A DNA stretch of 64,000 nt from the NCBI GenBank assembly GCA_951804985.1, contig OX638133.1:33629963-33693962 (forward strand). The letters are read 5' to 3'. The position numbers were made by a program, and so were the translations under genes. Positions 33,251 through 43,835 of this stretch are shown one piece after another; within the stretch, counting starts at the first letter, position 1; each line of letters starts with the position of its first letter. Origin of the DNA: Dryomyza anilis. Its lineage: Eukaryota; Arthropoda; Insecta; Diptera; Dryomyzidae. A model generated the notes under the pieces. It worked only from the letters and a program-made list of their open reading frames with translations. It ran no database searches and had not been told where the DNA came from.

Positions 33251-33277
33251 GCACGAGTCGTGCACGGGTCCAGCTAG
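33251..33277 (+). terminator. Helitron 3' hairpin and CTAG end
   Basis: GCACG stem, AGT loop, CGTGC stem, spacer ACGGGTCCAG, then CTAG. In Helitrons this hairpin acts as the rolling-circle transposition terminator. Confidence 0.75.
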
Positions 33278-35047
33278 TTAATTATATAATCGAACGAAAC
33301 CTCGTCACATTTTCCATAATAGTTACAGCCAAATAAAACAAAACCTAGACCTCAAATTCAAAGGCCTCCTAAAAGTAACGTCATCAAACCTTATACGCCT
33401 GCTGATGCTACTGCATGGAATGATGATCATGAGATGACTATGAATAAAAAATAAATGAAAGTATTTCACCAAAATTGGTAACTTGCCACCAAAACCGGTG
33501 ATATATTGTGTTAAACGTCAGCAGCGTAAAGCGTCAAAAATGTTTATTTTTTCATCCGTTTTTTTGTGATTTTTTTTTTAATTCAGTTAAGTTTCTCGCA
33601 CATTGCTTATAAATATTTCTTTGAAATGCATTTAATTTTGTAAAAAAAAAAAATATTTTTAAAATTGTAGTTGTGACATATGCGCCTGTCAGTGCAGAGT
33701 GCTGCCAAATTTGGTTAAATTATTTGTTGTGATCACCGTTAAGGTTTCCCAGTGAGTCATTTTATCAGCAGCGGGTGACAATCGATCGTACTACTACTGA
33801 TCATAGCCATTTTAAAGATTGAAACATTCAACAGATTGATACGATGTGCGTGGACTACTAAATCAAGTGCTTCCACAAATAAATAAATAAATTCAATGAT
33901 TAATTTGAGAAAAAAATTACAAAAAAAGTTAGAAAAAAAAAACTACTCATGAATTATTTATCAGTTATGAAGTGCGATTGTGATGAATGACGTCAAAGCA
34001 AAAGTTGCTGACGTTTTTTTTGTCTTTTATTTAGTTTTCCGTTTTTTTTCTTTATTTAATTTGCACAAAGAAACACACAATTTTAACTGATATTGAGGAC
34101 TACGGTTTCACCTTTGAACTGCGTCATTTTTGCAAATAGAATTTTTGTGTATAGCCGCACAGCAGTTGATTAATGATCGCGACTTTCCGGGAAATTGCAG
34201 AAATCCAGCAAACAAGTTTTTGAATGCACAAAATAGTATTATTTCCCAAACAACATTTGCATGTTCGGGTCGATCACACGCACACCCAGGCCAGGCCAGT
34301 CCCGTCTCCTTACAATACAAGCCAATCCAATCCAATCAGTGAACTCGATTCTCGTATTTCGCATGGCATTCAAATGTTTTTCCACTTCATCTTCTTCAGC
34401 TTGTGCCACGGGCCACGGACCTCGTTAAATACTGTCATTTCCTGTGCATTTAAGTGTCCATTTTGTAACTGTCTGTGGCTGATCGTCCGGTTTTCGGCCA
34501 CTAGATCGTCGTCGATCGTCACAAATCTCGGCTACGACACAGAGATAGAGGGAAGGAAATTGAAATCGATTAGAATCATGTTGGCAAACAGCTGTGATTG
34601 AGTTGAGGTGCTCTTGGAAAAAAGTAGTATCTACTTTTTGCATTGACTACGATCAGTATCTGTGACTGTGGCAAACAATGTTTATATTTAAAATAATTGT
34701 GGGTTGTTACTGGTGGTAGCTGCTTTGGCAATGAGATCAATTGATTTTTTCTTGCTGATCATGCAAATCAGTAACTTTTGCATTATTGAAACTGCTAAAA
34801 AACGGATGCTCCGTTTCAAGTGTGCTTGTCAAGTTGTGGTTAGCAGCTGAAGTTAGCACAATTACTGTTAAGTGTTTTTTTGCTTGTCAAACACATACAA
34901 TGATTTTAAATAAACACCTTTTATACTTTTGTGTTTTACTTGTAGTTCGATTTCATGTTGATAGCATAATAAGGGGGAAATAAAACAATAAAGAATGTGA
35001 TTTTTTGGGTTCTTGATTTTATTTGGGAATTACATATGTTTGCGACT
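33278..35047. other. Mostly unique noncoding DNA; GC-richer 34090-34680
   Basis: 34090-34680 is the least AT-rich stretch nearby (cccaggccaggccagtcccg, gatcgtcgtcgatcgtcac). Overlapping frames of 65-125 codons on both strands have no recognisable domain. It could be host untranslated or regulatory DNA. The rest is AT-rich without features. Confidence 0.35.
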
Positions 35048-35290
35048 TTTTATACCCTAAACTAAAGGGAAATAATTAATTTGGTGTTTGTCGTTTTAGC
35101 AATGTCGGTCTGTCTGTTGAAATCACGATTACAGGAAAACTAGAAAACTAGAAAATCTAAATAAATGAAACTCCGAAGTAGGGTTACTTACTAAATATAA
35201 CTACGTTTTTTGGTATTGAAAATGGGCATGATGGTCGATTGCGACCTTATGTTCATGGGTGAATTTTACTTTATAACGGCAAATTTGATA
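35048..35290 (-). mobile_element. DINE-1-like fragment
   Basis: Read in reverse, it has the TATACCCTAAACTAAAGGG end, GTCGGTCTGTCTGTTGAAAT, TAAATGAAACTCCGAAG and GATTGCGACCTTATGTTCAT. This is the same order as in the copy at 439-1175. The core and TA tract are deleted. Confidence 0.7.
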
Positions 35291-36460
35291 TTTTTTGTTG
35301 TTGTTGTAAAAACCCATTGATTTTATGATCAAGTATGTAATACTTAATAATGTTCTCTCAACATAACATGTAATTCGTAAGAAACGAAAATAACGAAGCA
35401 GCTACGGTATACCAGTTCCATGTTTCCATGTATTAGCCTTAAGATGGCGAACTGAGCCAGGCCAGACCAAATTTTACTATGATATTGAATATCTCTTTTC
35501 CACACCAAAGGAAAATTTTAAACTTCTTGATATCTGTAATCTAGAATAAGTTGGTAGTGAAAAACATTTGATTAATGTGGAAAATTGCCAAACTATGTGT
35601 GTGTATTTTGTCTGGATGGACCATTAAAATATTTGAATGTCCCAATACAAAGTAAAACTGATTGCGTAGGGCTCTTCAATCACTGCTTTTAATGCATAAA
35701 CACCTATTTTGATTGAGGAACATAAAGGTTATTAGTAATCAGGAATTAAAATCGTTTGGAATACCGGTTGTAATTTCGGCTCAAAAAAAAAAAAATTATA
35801 TGAATTCCGATTCCGTTTCTACACATTTTTTTTTAAACGGTAACGATTCGGTACCATTTCCTTAAATTGAAAATGTTTCGGTTCCATTTCCGATTCTTTG
35901 CGGTCCCTCTCAGAGACTAAAATCCTTGGTTCCAATATTTTTTTAAAAAATCAAAAACTAGTGATGATTATTCATGATGATATTTTATACGTAAATGGGA
36001 ACCGAAAACCCTAAATTGAAAAATCATACAAAATTAACTAAAAATGTTTTAAACAGACACTCTATATTAAAAAAAAATCATTATGACATTTGTATTTGAG
36101 CAATTATATGCTAGGAAAATCTTTGTGAGTGCTTCTAATAATGAGAAAATGGGTGGCCCAACCTACGTACCTTGAGTAGCCCTACCTACGGTTTTATCAA
36201 ATTTTGAGAAAAATTCTACATATTTTTTTAAGCATCATATTTTGATAGAAAACTTGTTTAAATTATAAAAAGGTATTCATGAACGACATTTTAATCCATT
36301 TAACACTTGAAAACCTCAACAAAAAACTTTTTTTTGAGTACATTTTAGTATTCATTTGGAGCAGTTTCACTTCAAAGTATCGAGAAAAGCTGGAGTGCAA
36401 TGTTACTTGAGATGTACCATTAAAACTTTAAGATCGACAGTGTAAAAAAACAAAAAAAAC
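35291..36460. other. AT-rich noncoding with CGGTTCC-type words
   Basis: 35755-35910 repeats phrases such as CGGTACCATTTCC, CGGTTCCATTTCCG and CCGATTCCGTTTC, hinting at a degraded short-period repeat. 36130-36210 (GGTGGCCCAACC..) has an echo at 37262 on the other side of the DINE-2 copy, so DINE-2 probably inserted into one older repeat. Confidence 0.35.
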
Positions 36461-36461
36461 G

Positions 36462-37256
36462 AGTTGGGTAAGCTCGGTCACATGGGGCGGATTTTTATAG
36501 TCGGTCGGGCCCGACTATGGAATACCCTACACCTTTGGTGGGGATATTAATGTGGGATATTTAATTTCATACCTTAATTTTAAAGTTTTTAATTATGCTG
36601 AACCTCCCCACCCTCAGAATATTATTCACGTATCAGAAATTTACGTCTTATATCCCCATAAATTAAAAAATGTATATAAAAGTATAAAAAAAAACTAAAA
36701 AAAAAATGTTTAAATATAATTGGGCGGACCACGCCTATATTTAAAATTTTGAAAGGCTAATATTTCATAGATTTGATTTTAATACTTTACGGATCAAATT
36801 TCCACTATAAAAACCCGGGAAATAATGAAAAAAAAAGTGGGCGTATCACGCCCATTTTTGGACCACATATTTTTAGGTGAATTCTAATAATACGTTTTAA
36901 ATTTTATAACTATACCTTGAATACTTTTCGAGTTCTTAGTTCCGAAAGAGTTATATAAAAGTGACTTGTATGGGAGGTGGGCGTGTCCGTTGACCATTTT
37001 CAAACTCAGTTCCTACTTTTGGCTAAAATATATTGAGGCGAAATTTCATCGCATTCTGATCAGTATTTCTCAAGTTATTCTGTATTCGGACAGCAAGACA
37101 GCAAGACGGACAGACAGACGGACATGGCTAAACAGACTCGGGTAGTGATGCTGATCAAGAATGTATATACTTTTGCATACCGGACACGCCTCCTAAGGGG
37201 CGTTACAATATATGCACAAAGTTAATATACCCTGTTCCTCATAGGTGTAGGGTATA
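36462..37256 (+). mobile_element. DINE-2-like element (family 2), full length
   Basis: Near-identical in layout to 20757-21571: AGCTCGGTCACATGGGGCGG, GGTCGGGCCCGACTATGG, GGGAGGTGGGCGTGTCCG, (GACA/GACG)n at about 37090-37120, core CATGGCTAAACAGACTCGGG, and end ATAGGTGTAGGGTATAAA. It is close enough to the other copy to be a fairly young family. Confidence 0.85.
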
Positions 37257-38185
37257 AATAGCGGTGGCCCAACCAATGGACCTTTCCCCTATGTAACGGT
37301 TCTGATTACGGTTTTATGACATAGGTAATCAAATTTATTTTGTTGAAATAAAATGTATTCAAATTAGTTTTAGGCACTGCCACCATATTCGGTTGCCACA
37401 GCAGAGAATATCATAGACACACACCAAATTGTTTTGTTTTTCGCAGAGTCAATACAACAACCTATTAGTCCTAGGCTATTAGAATCGTATTTAACATAAA
37501 CGAAAACTGAATAAGTTGGTTTGGCACTAGATTTTTAATACATTTTTTTTTCTGTGTGTAAAAAAAAACATTCTTTCTTATGACCTCCAATCGAATTTGT
37601 TCTCCCCTGCTGTAAAACTTGTTAATTCAATATTGTGATCATTATTGTGTCTTTATTTGCTGTGATCCTTTGATATATGTGTTGTCTTTACCAAAGTCTT
37701 TTTTTGCTCATTCTTATTATTTTTGTTTCCCGGACTTGGCAAACTTTCTCGATAGCTGCCACAGTAATTGCATATCAAGGACGCCTACTGCGTTGGTCAT
37801 GTTCCTTCAGACTAGGCAACACAAACAAAAAAAAATGCAACTCAATCCATGACCATTTTTTGTGTGCACAATTTACGGGAACAGCGTGCAAAAAGTGTGT
37901 CTTCGTGTCTGGGGTTACAACCCACTTTCTGTGCTGTCTTCATACATCTGCTGTACTGGAAATGCTATAACAGCTATAACGCAACTATGTTGGTAACAAC
38001 TACACATCACACAACAATTCGAACAACAATCCTGACCTTGCACCAAGATGACAACGGTAAAGTCGGGTTTCGGCACAAATTGTTTTGCAAACAGTGTTTG
38101 TCAAACTTTATTAAAATAGAAAGATGGTCTCTAAATATGAAGAATTTCAAATTAGAGAAACTATATTTTTAGTTGGAAATAAAAG
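37257..38185. other. Noncoding; GC-richer 37600-38060
   Basis: Frames of 77-107 codons (37619-37852, 37677-37970, 37849-38172) overlap one another and have no known domain. A TTTTTTTTTCTGTGTGTA phrase at about 37544 resembles one end of the TA-flanked MITE group. No gene supported. Confidence 0.3.
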
Positions 38186-38440
38186 GGTTCATACCCTTTG
38201 GTAATTCGTTCCCTGAAGGAGGCGTCGCCATGTCCGTCACTCTGTCTGTTGAAATTATGGTTATAGCAAAACGAAAAGAGCTAGATTAATGAAACTTAGA
38301 ACTTGGATTACTACTATGTTTAACCTGTCTGACCGAAACAGTTTCAAAAATGAAACGGTTTTAAATGGTTATTGGTTACGGTTTCATTCCCTAGTCCCTT
38401 CTTAAAAATGTCTCATGTGACCTAACCTTACTGTTTTATT
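38186..38440 (-). mobile_element. DINE-1-like fragment
   Basis: Reverse orientation: TTCATACCCTTTGGTAATTC, ATGTCCGTCACTCTGTCTGT, GAGCTAGATTAATGAAACTT and ATGTCTCATGTGACCTAACC. The interior is deleted. Confidence 0.65.
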
Positions 38441-38633
38441 TTAAAGCACTCAGCATATTCAACGGCTTATTTCCTCGTTTCGTATGGTAGAAATAACGTA
38501 TATCAGTTATAATTCATATTGTAGATGGATGGAGAAGTTATGTGAAAACAAAACAATAGGATTGTCTGACCGATATCACTACCACACCTCTGACCGATAT
38601 CACTTTTGATATTTTTGAACTCATCTTGAACTA

Positions 38634-38827
38634 AAGCTGGAGTTATAATAGATGTAACGTGCTAAAATGTTTTCGAAACAGTACGTTACGTTTCGATAAG
38701 GACGTACATTATATAAATGGTTATAATTAACATAACGTACGTGACCCGGACGTAAAGATCTGTGGCATTTGGATTTCCGTTCCGGTAACATTTGAAAACG
38801 TACATACGTCTGTTATAACTCTAGTTT
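38634..38827. mobile_element. MITE 'T', ~194 bp, TA-flanked
   Basis: The left end is AAGCTGGAGTTATAATAGAT. The right end read inward on the minus strand is AAACTAGAGTTATAACAGAC. Both are bordered by TA (38632-38633, 38828-38829). The interior has ACGTACATTATAT/ACGTACGTGACCCGG and ACGTAC words. No coding sequence. Confidence 0.6.
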
Positions 38828-38829
38828 TA

Positions 38830-39984
38830 TAGCATTTTGAGAAAAGACAGAATAGTAAAAAGAGGCCTTCGGCATGAGATTTAGTTAAAACAACCGTCTT
38901 TAATCGGTTAGAACAGCATTTCTACAAATTGGTTGATCGGACCACTATACTAATATGATGTTCCCATCATATTGGTATTTGAGAACGGCTATAAGAATCG
39001 ATTTGTCAGTTGAGATAACAGAAGACATTAATGTCTATGTTGTATGCACAATTGACAAAATTAAACTTTCTTGATATAACATCTAGTGTAAATTATTTAA
39101 GACCCCCTGTATGTCACAATTGTTGGGTCAACTGAAAACGAGATCTCAACTACGAAACAATTTTCGCTCCTGTTTTCACGTCACCATCATTGACATGTCT
39201 TTCTACTCCTTTTATTTTTCAATCTCCTACACTGTTCATGATCATTTTCTCTGCACATACTATATAATTTCTGTGTTGGTACAATCCACTCCTTGTTCGC
39301 AGCTAATAATCCTCGTAGCTGTATAAGCCATGGTGATGATGACCATTTCGGTCTTGCCTATTTGTCTGTCCCAGCCATTGTACAAATGATAATGTCTGTC
39401 TCCTTGTCTGTCTCTCCACTACATCTGTATGTCTGTCGTTGCATTCAATTGTCTGTACATTGATCTGTTGTTGGTCTTAACGTCTGTTGACCGGCTGGAT
39501 AGTTGCATGGATGGCAGCTCTATTGGCCGGACCACCTGCAAAGTACTTTTATTTTTTTTTTTGTTTTTGGGTGCGTTTTAATTTATGAGTTTCGCATAAA
39601 TCTCCGTTTTTTTTTTGTGCATCCACCGGGGAGATGAGATGGTCGTTCGTAGTAGGCAACATAGTGGGAGTTGTGAATGTGATGCGATTTAGCGACTGGA
39701 GTCCATTATCGCCACTTTTCAAGTGCAGCTGATTTTTATCCGCTTTGAGCGATGCAACACGTTGTAGTTTTTATTCGCAGTTTCAGACTGATATATGGAC
39801 ATTTTTATATACTTCGTGAATACTTAGTGGTGATTTTGCAATGTAATATATTCTAGGGATCAAAGCAATATAGGCACCGTATTTTGCAGACAAGAGGGCG
39901 CTAATTTTGTAATGTTATTAAAGGTTATTTTTAAATACTTTTTCAGTATAACTACTGTGGTATACAGCACAGATAGGAGTACAG
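38830..39984. other. Noncoding with TGTCTGTC-rich stretch
   Basis: 39340-39480 is rich in TGTCTGTC words (cctatttgtctgtcccagcc, gtctgtctccttgtctgtct) without the DINE core, so it could be host DNA or a remnant microsatellite. Otherwise nothing recognised. Confidence 0.3.
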
Positions 39985-40100
39985 CTCTGTACTGTACTCC
40001 TTTTGCCTACTTAAAAAGAGTGCTCGATCCGGGTTGGAACCTAAAGCCTTTGAACTATAAGTCTTCGAATTTACCTCTGCACTACTGAGACATGAGTTAT
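39985..40100 (-). mobile_element. tRNA-like SINE head
   Basis: Minus strand: TCTCAGTAGTGCAGAGGTAA (A-box-like) and TTTAGGTTCCAACCCGG (B-box-like) about 50 bases apart. A real tRNA is unlikely because the stems do not close. SINE body and tail are not clear. Confidence 0.45.
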
Positions 40101-40499
40101 AATTTCTATATAGGTTCTATTTATCGTTTCGATATCTGCTGCCCATTTTGATAGATTGATGTCATCCGCGATGACAAAATAAAACGTAAAAAATTAATCT
40201 TTTTATCAAAATAAATCTATTTTACAAATTGGCTTTGAAATTACTATAAAATCCACCTACTTTGCAAGTTCCAGGACCTCAGATTAGAAGATATGAAGGA
40301 TTTAAGAAAAACTAACTTCGCGAACTATTTCTCTTGAACGACTTGATCGAATTAAGTGTTTTTTACAATAGATTTTGGACTTTGATATCATTATAAAATT
40401 TGGAGCCTATAGGACGCACCATTTAGAAGATATGAAGAATCTTAACTAACTAACTAAGTGCCCCATCAGCCCAATTTCTAATATTGAGTCGATTCCATC

Positions 40500-41580
40500 G
40501 ACGAAACTCCTAACAACCTCCTTTTCAGTAATTATATTTGTTCGATGTCTCTCCGATATCTCGTCGATAATGGAAGTTTTCTCGAACTACTTTCGATAAA
40601 AAAGTTCGTTCACATTGCTTCATCGCTACTAATTATTAAAATTTCTCGTACTAATAAATGTTATGACAATGTACGATATTTTAACATTTTTCTCATCGAG
40701 ATCGCAATATTTTTCGAATCAACGAAATTGAAAGCAAAGCCGATGTGTTACTCAAATTCATTCTACCGATCTTTAGGACCACTCTTCATTGTTACAACGA
40801 AGTCTGTTCTAAAAATAGAATGGTTGTATGGTTCAGTAGCCGAACTCCCGGCGTGCTTGACGTTTCTGACGGCATGGGTACGAGTCCCAAACACATCGAA
40901 TTAGCATATACGAATTATTTGATGTTATCAGTACGTCATCACACAAAGATAACTGATCAGAGTACTTGGCTCTATCCGAAAAGGTCCGTATGATCATTAC
41001 CTGTGTTATGTTTTCAATTTGTTTATTCAATACGCTCTTAGTTTTGATATCGTTGAATCAGTCGTTGCGATATCAGTCCAGAATCTCGATTAGAAAAAAA
41101 CTGCGATATGTCGCTTCGAACTATACTGCATTATGCAGGTACGTTTTGGCGTTCAATATTGTTACAAGATCTGATTCGATATCGTACGAATTCCTCGATA
41201 TGATGCGAGAAAGATACAATATCAAAACGAATGGCAGACTGGGCAGTCTTCCTGACTATCGATGCCTTGAAGTTATATCGAACTCACTTTGAAAAAAACT
41301 TCTATTTCGCTTTTAATTTTTAATATTTCTAGAACATTAAAATTATATAACAAGAATTAAAAATTTAGAACATCCATATCGAAATATTTTTCGAAACAAT
41401 CTTGGAGTTTGATCATTCTTGTTATAATTATTAATTCCATTTCGTAAAATATCTCGTACCGAGAACACTACGACAGAACGCATCGATATCAACTCACCAT
41501 GTAGTTCCGTGTTACGCTCGATATCGCTGCAGGAAGTGTTTGATCTCGTATGAATTCTCCTTCATCTCGCATTTATCATG
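40500..41580. repeat. Z-related CGATA-rich sequence, mixed orientation
   Basis: In reverse orientation 40545-40760 and 41380-41580 match the Z element body at 42815-43188 and 45872-46264 (for example ATCGCAATATTTTTCGAATC and CGCTCGATATCG). A Z-type end GGCAGACTGGG also appears at about 41235-41245. This is several decayed Z copies. The frames here are shadows of repeat DNA. 41580-41770 up to the gag start is AT-rich leader. Confidence 0.55.
40820..40895 (+). mobile_element. Possible tRNA-like SINE head
   Basis: TGGTTCAGTAGCCGAACTCC resembles an A box and GGGTACGAGTCCC a B box, ~50 bases apart, embedded in Z-related DNA. Not a convincing functional tRNA. Confidence 0.3.
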
Positions 41581-41771
41581 TGGGAACTCTTTTAAAATCA
41601 ACTTTAATTATTTTTTTAAAATATTCTTTATCTTTTAAAAATAAATTACTGAAGACAATTTTTTTTTGTAAAAAATCAATTTGGAAAAATTTGTGAAAAT
41701 ATAAAACCGTAGAAAATAAATTAAATAAAATTAAATCTGAAAAACGATTTTTAAATTGTTGACCGCCGACA

Positions 41772-43335
41772 ATGCCGAATACTGAAGCCACAGAGGAATT
41801 CTTTCAGGCAACTCCATTACACGAAGTTGCTCGTCTCTCCATTAAAGTTCCGTCTTTCTGGAAGGCTAACCCGAAGTTGTGGTTCAGTCAACTCGAAAGC
41901 CAGTTCATATACGCAGGAATTACGCAAGATACTACGAAATATCACACTCTCGTGGGTGCATTTGAGAGCAACATCCTTAATGCCGTAAGTCACATTATTC
42001 AGAAACTCTTGCTCAAGCCATGTACGACACGCTTAAAAAAGGATTACTGACTGAATTTCTAGATTCAGAAGAGAAGCGTCTCCAGCAACTTTTGGAAAAT
42101 ATAAACATCGGGGACAAAAAACCATCTGCGCTGCTACGAAAGATGCGTCAGTTGGCAGGTGGAAAAGTCTCCGAAGACATGCTTATTTCTCTATGGTTCC
42201 AAAGGCTGCCGCCAACAATAAAAGCCGTCTTAAGTTCCGATAATTTAGACAAGCTTGTCGTCATGGCAGATAAAATCAATGACCAATTGGAGGGTCCTTC
42301 AGTCAATGCCGTCGTTGCACCTTTGAAAGATGATCACAATTTGCGACAGAATAAAATGGAAAACCAAATGGGCGAGATTTTGAAACGTGTCGAGACACGA
42401 GAGAAAGATCGTCCAGCCGTGGACCGAGTCAGACCAGAAATCAATCCCGTGACAACTCCAAAGAGGATCGCGCCTGTTGGTACAACTTCAAATTTGGGTA
42501 AAATACTTTAAAATGTCGACCGCCATGTTTATACAAGTCGGAAAACAACTAAGACCCTCCTCTAGGGTGACAGACGAGGGTGGTTTCAAGATAAATCGCC
42601 TGTTTGTGCAAGATAAATCTTTGAACGAAAAATTCCTCGTCGACGCGGGAGCGGATGTATCCGTTTTCCCCGCAACAACTCGTCAAAAAAGAGGAGAATG
42701 CAGCCCAACTCAACAATCAGAACGTTTTGTGACAAAATTATAAAACTTAACTTAGGTCTAAGAAGAGATTTCGTTTGGACATTTAAAATCGCTGATGTTT
42801 CAAAGCCAATTATTCCCAGTATGCTATTCGTATCGATATCGTTACGAGATCATAACGAGTAGATGGAGAAATCACACGATATCGGAACCGTTCTCGTAAC
42901 GATATCGAGCGTCAAATTGGACCTATATGGTAGGTAGATATCGATACGAGAAATGTTTCGAAACGATTTCGAAGAAAAAAATGATCAAAATTCGAGATTG
43001 CTGCGAAAAATAATGCGATATCGATTGATAAATGTTTAAATATCGTATCTTTTCAAAGAATTTCAATGTGCGAAAATTTTTAAAAATTAGAATCGAGAAA
43101 GCAACGAGATCGAACTTTTTTTATCGAAGTTCTTCGAGAAAGCTTTAGCTTTGAGGTATCAACGATCTCCGAGACATGGCAGACTTGGTTGGTGCTGACT
43201 TTCTTGCTTTTTTTTTGAGTACTAGTGGACGTCAAGAACCATCGATTGATTGATCGGAAGACGAATCTTTGTGCTTTCGGTTCGCTCAGTTTTAATGAAA
43301 GCACACAATCCCTAAAGTGCGTATCTATTTGAAAA
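41772..43335 (+). pseudogene. Ty3/gypsy-type Gag-protease fragment, broken and interrupted
   Basis: Gag: the frame from ATG 41772 includes LSIKVPSFWKANPKLWFSQ and FIYAGITQDTTKYHTLVGAF. A frameshift near 42010 leads to MYDTLKKGLLTEFLDSEEKR, KKPSALLRKMRQLAGG and LWFQRLPPTIKAVL, ending near 42509. This wording is typical of insect gypsy-type Gag. The zinc-knuckle region expected next is missing. The protease follows in another frame: INRLFVQDKSLNEKFLVDAG, where the usual D-T/S-G active site reads DAG. After LGLRRDFVWTFKIADVSKPII a Z element interrupts at 42815-43188, and the frame resumes at once with GADF and then VKNHRLIDRKTNL. Reverse transcriptase, integrase and LTRs are absent or not recognised. 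Dead copy; the subclade is uncertain. Confidence 0.8.
42815..43188 (+). mobile_element. Element 'Z', 374 bp, inserted in the gypsy protease
   Basis: Ends CCCAGTATGCTATTCG and, inverted, CCAAGTCTGCCATGTC. TT is duplicated at 42813-42814 and 43189-43190, and removing the element restores the gypsy reading PIIG-ADF. The interior holds TATCGATA twice (42831-42838, 42939-42946) and many more GATATCG/CGATA words. It is non-coding; the short minus-strand frame in it is a shadow. The superfamily is not identified. Confidence 0.8.
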
Positions 43336-43508
43336 GATTCACAATTTTATTCACTTCTGCCAGAATTCCACGAGATGGCAGAAAAATAAAAGTTAGTTGT
43401 TAGAACCAAATTAACGAAACTACAAATTGGAGAATGGATCTGTCATATTCGGTAGGCACTACATTTAATATCATACACATACTAAATTGTTCTAAATGCA
43501 GTGTAGTA

Positions 43509-43833
43509 AAGGGTTTTTCAATAAGAGCGCTACAAAAGTTTTTTCAAGGGTTTTTCAACAGGGACGCTACAAAAGTAGAGCGACAGGGACAGCAAACGAC
43601 GCAATATTTCTTGCCGCTCTTTTGACATTTCTCTTCAGTAAGGTTTGCCATTTCATGATGGAAAGATATACGAGCCAACAACGAGATTATTAAAATTTAC
43701 CACCGAAATTCGAATTCGTATATCTTTCCATCATGAAATGGCAAACCTTACTGAAGAAAGAGCGGCAAGAAATATGGCGTCGTTTGCTGTCCCTGTCGCT
43801 CTACTTTTGTAGCGTCCCTGTTGAAAAACCCTT
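43509..43833. mobile_element. Palindromic MITE 'P', copy b, with a doubled left end
   Basis: TA at 43507-43508 and 43834-43835. The outer left end AAGGGTTTTTCAATAAGAGC is followed after ~40 bases by a second, internal end AGGGTTTTTCAACAGGGACG. The arms match copies a and d; the centre is TATACGAGCCAACAACGAG. No gene. Confidence 0.85.
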
Positions 43834-43835
43834 TA

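Larger units (their letters stand above)
30034..33277 (+). mobile_element. Non-autonomous Helitron carrying minisatellites, ~3.2 kb
   Basis: The 3' end has the classical Helitron signature: a hairpin GCACG-AGT-CGTGC (33251-33263), about ten bases, then CTAG (33274-33277), followed by a T. A plausible 5' end is TCTACTATATATTTGCG at 30034, preceded by A, giving insertion between A and T. The 5' domain has TATGTATGTCTGTATGTTCC, AAAACGGCTGAACCGAATTG and two versions of TGGGCGTGGCACC(T/C)CC. The middle is a 2.5 kb tandem array, then a second short array. No Rep/helicase is encoded, so movement would need a helper. The 3' end is confident, the 5' end is tentative. Confidence 0.75.

Noticed and set aside
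34108..34643. Overlapping frames on both strands (70-125 codons) in a GC-richer patch
   Set aside because: No domain, signal or similarity recognised; overlapping frames on both strands are expected where stops are rarer.
37619..38172. Cys-rich overlapping frames as a small secreted protein
   Set aside because: Three frames overlap in the same DNA, none with a convincing start, signal peptide or splice context.
40545..41292. Frames of 82-119 codons as genes
   Set aside because: They are built from Z-related repeat sequence and a tRNA-like scrap; other Z copies have no corresponding frame.
41395..41770. A gypsy 5' LTR and primer-binding site upstream of gag
   Set aside because: The sequence is Z-related in reverse orientation, and no matching 3' LTR or convincing tRNA-complementary site was seen.
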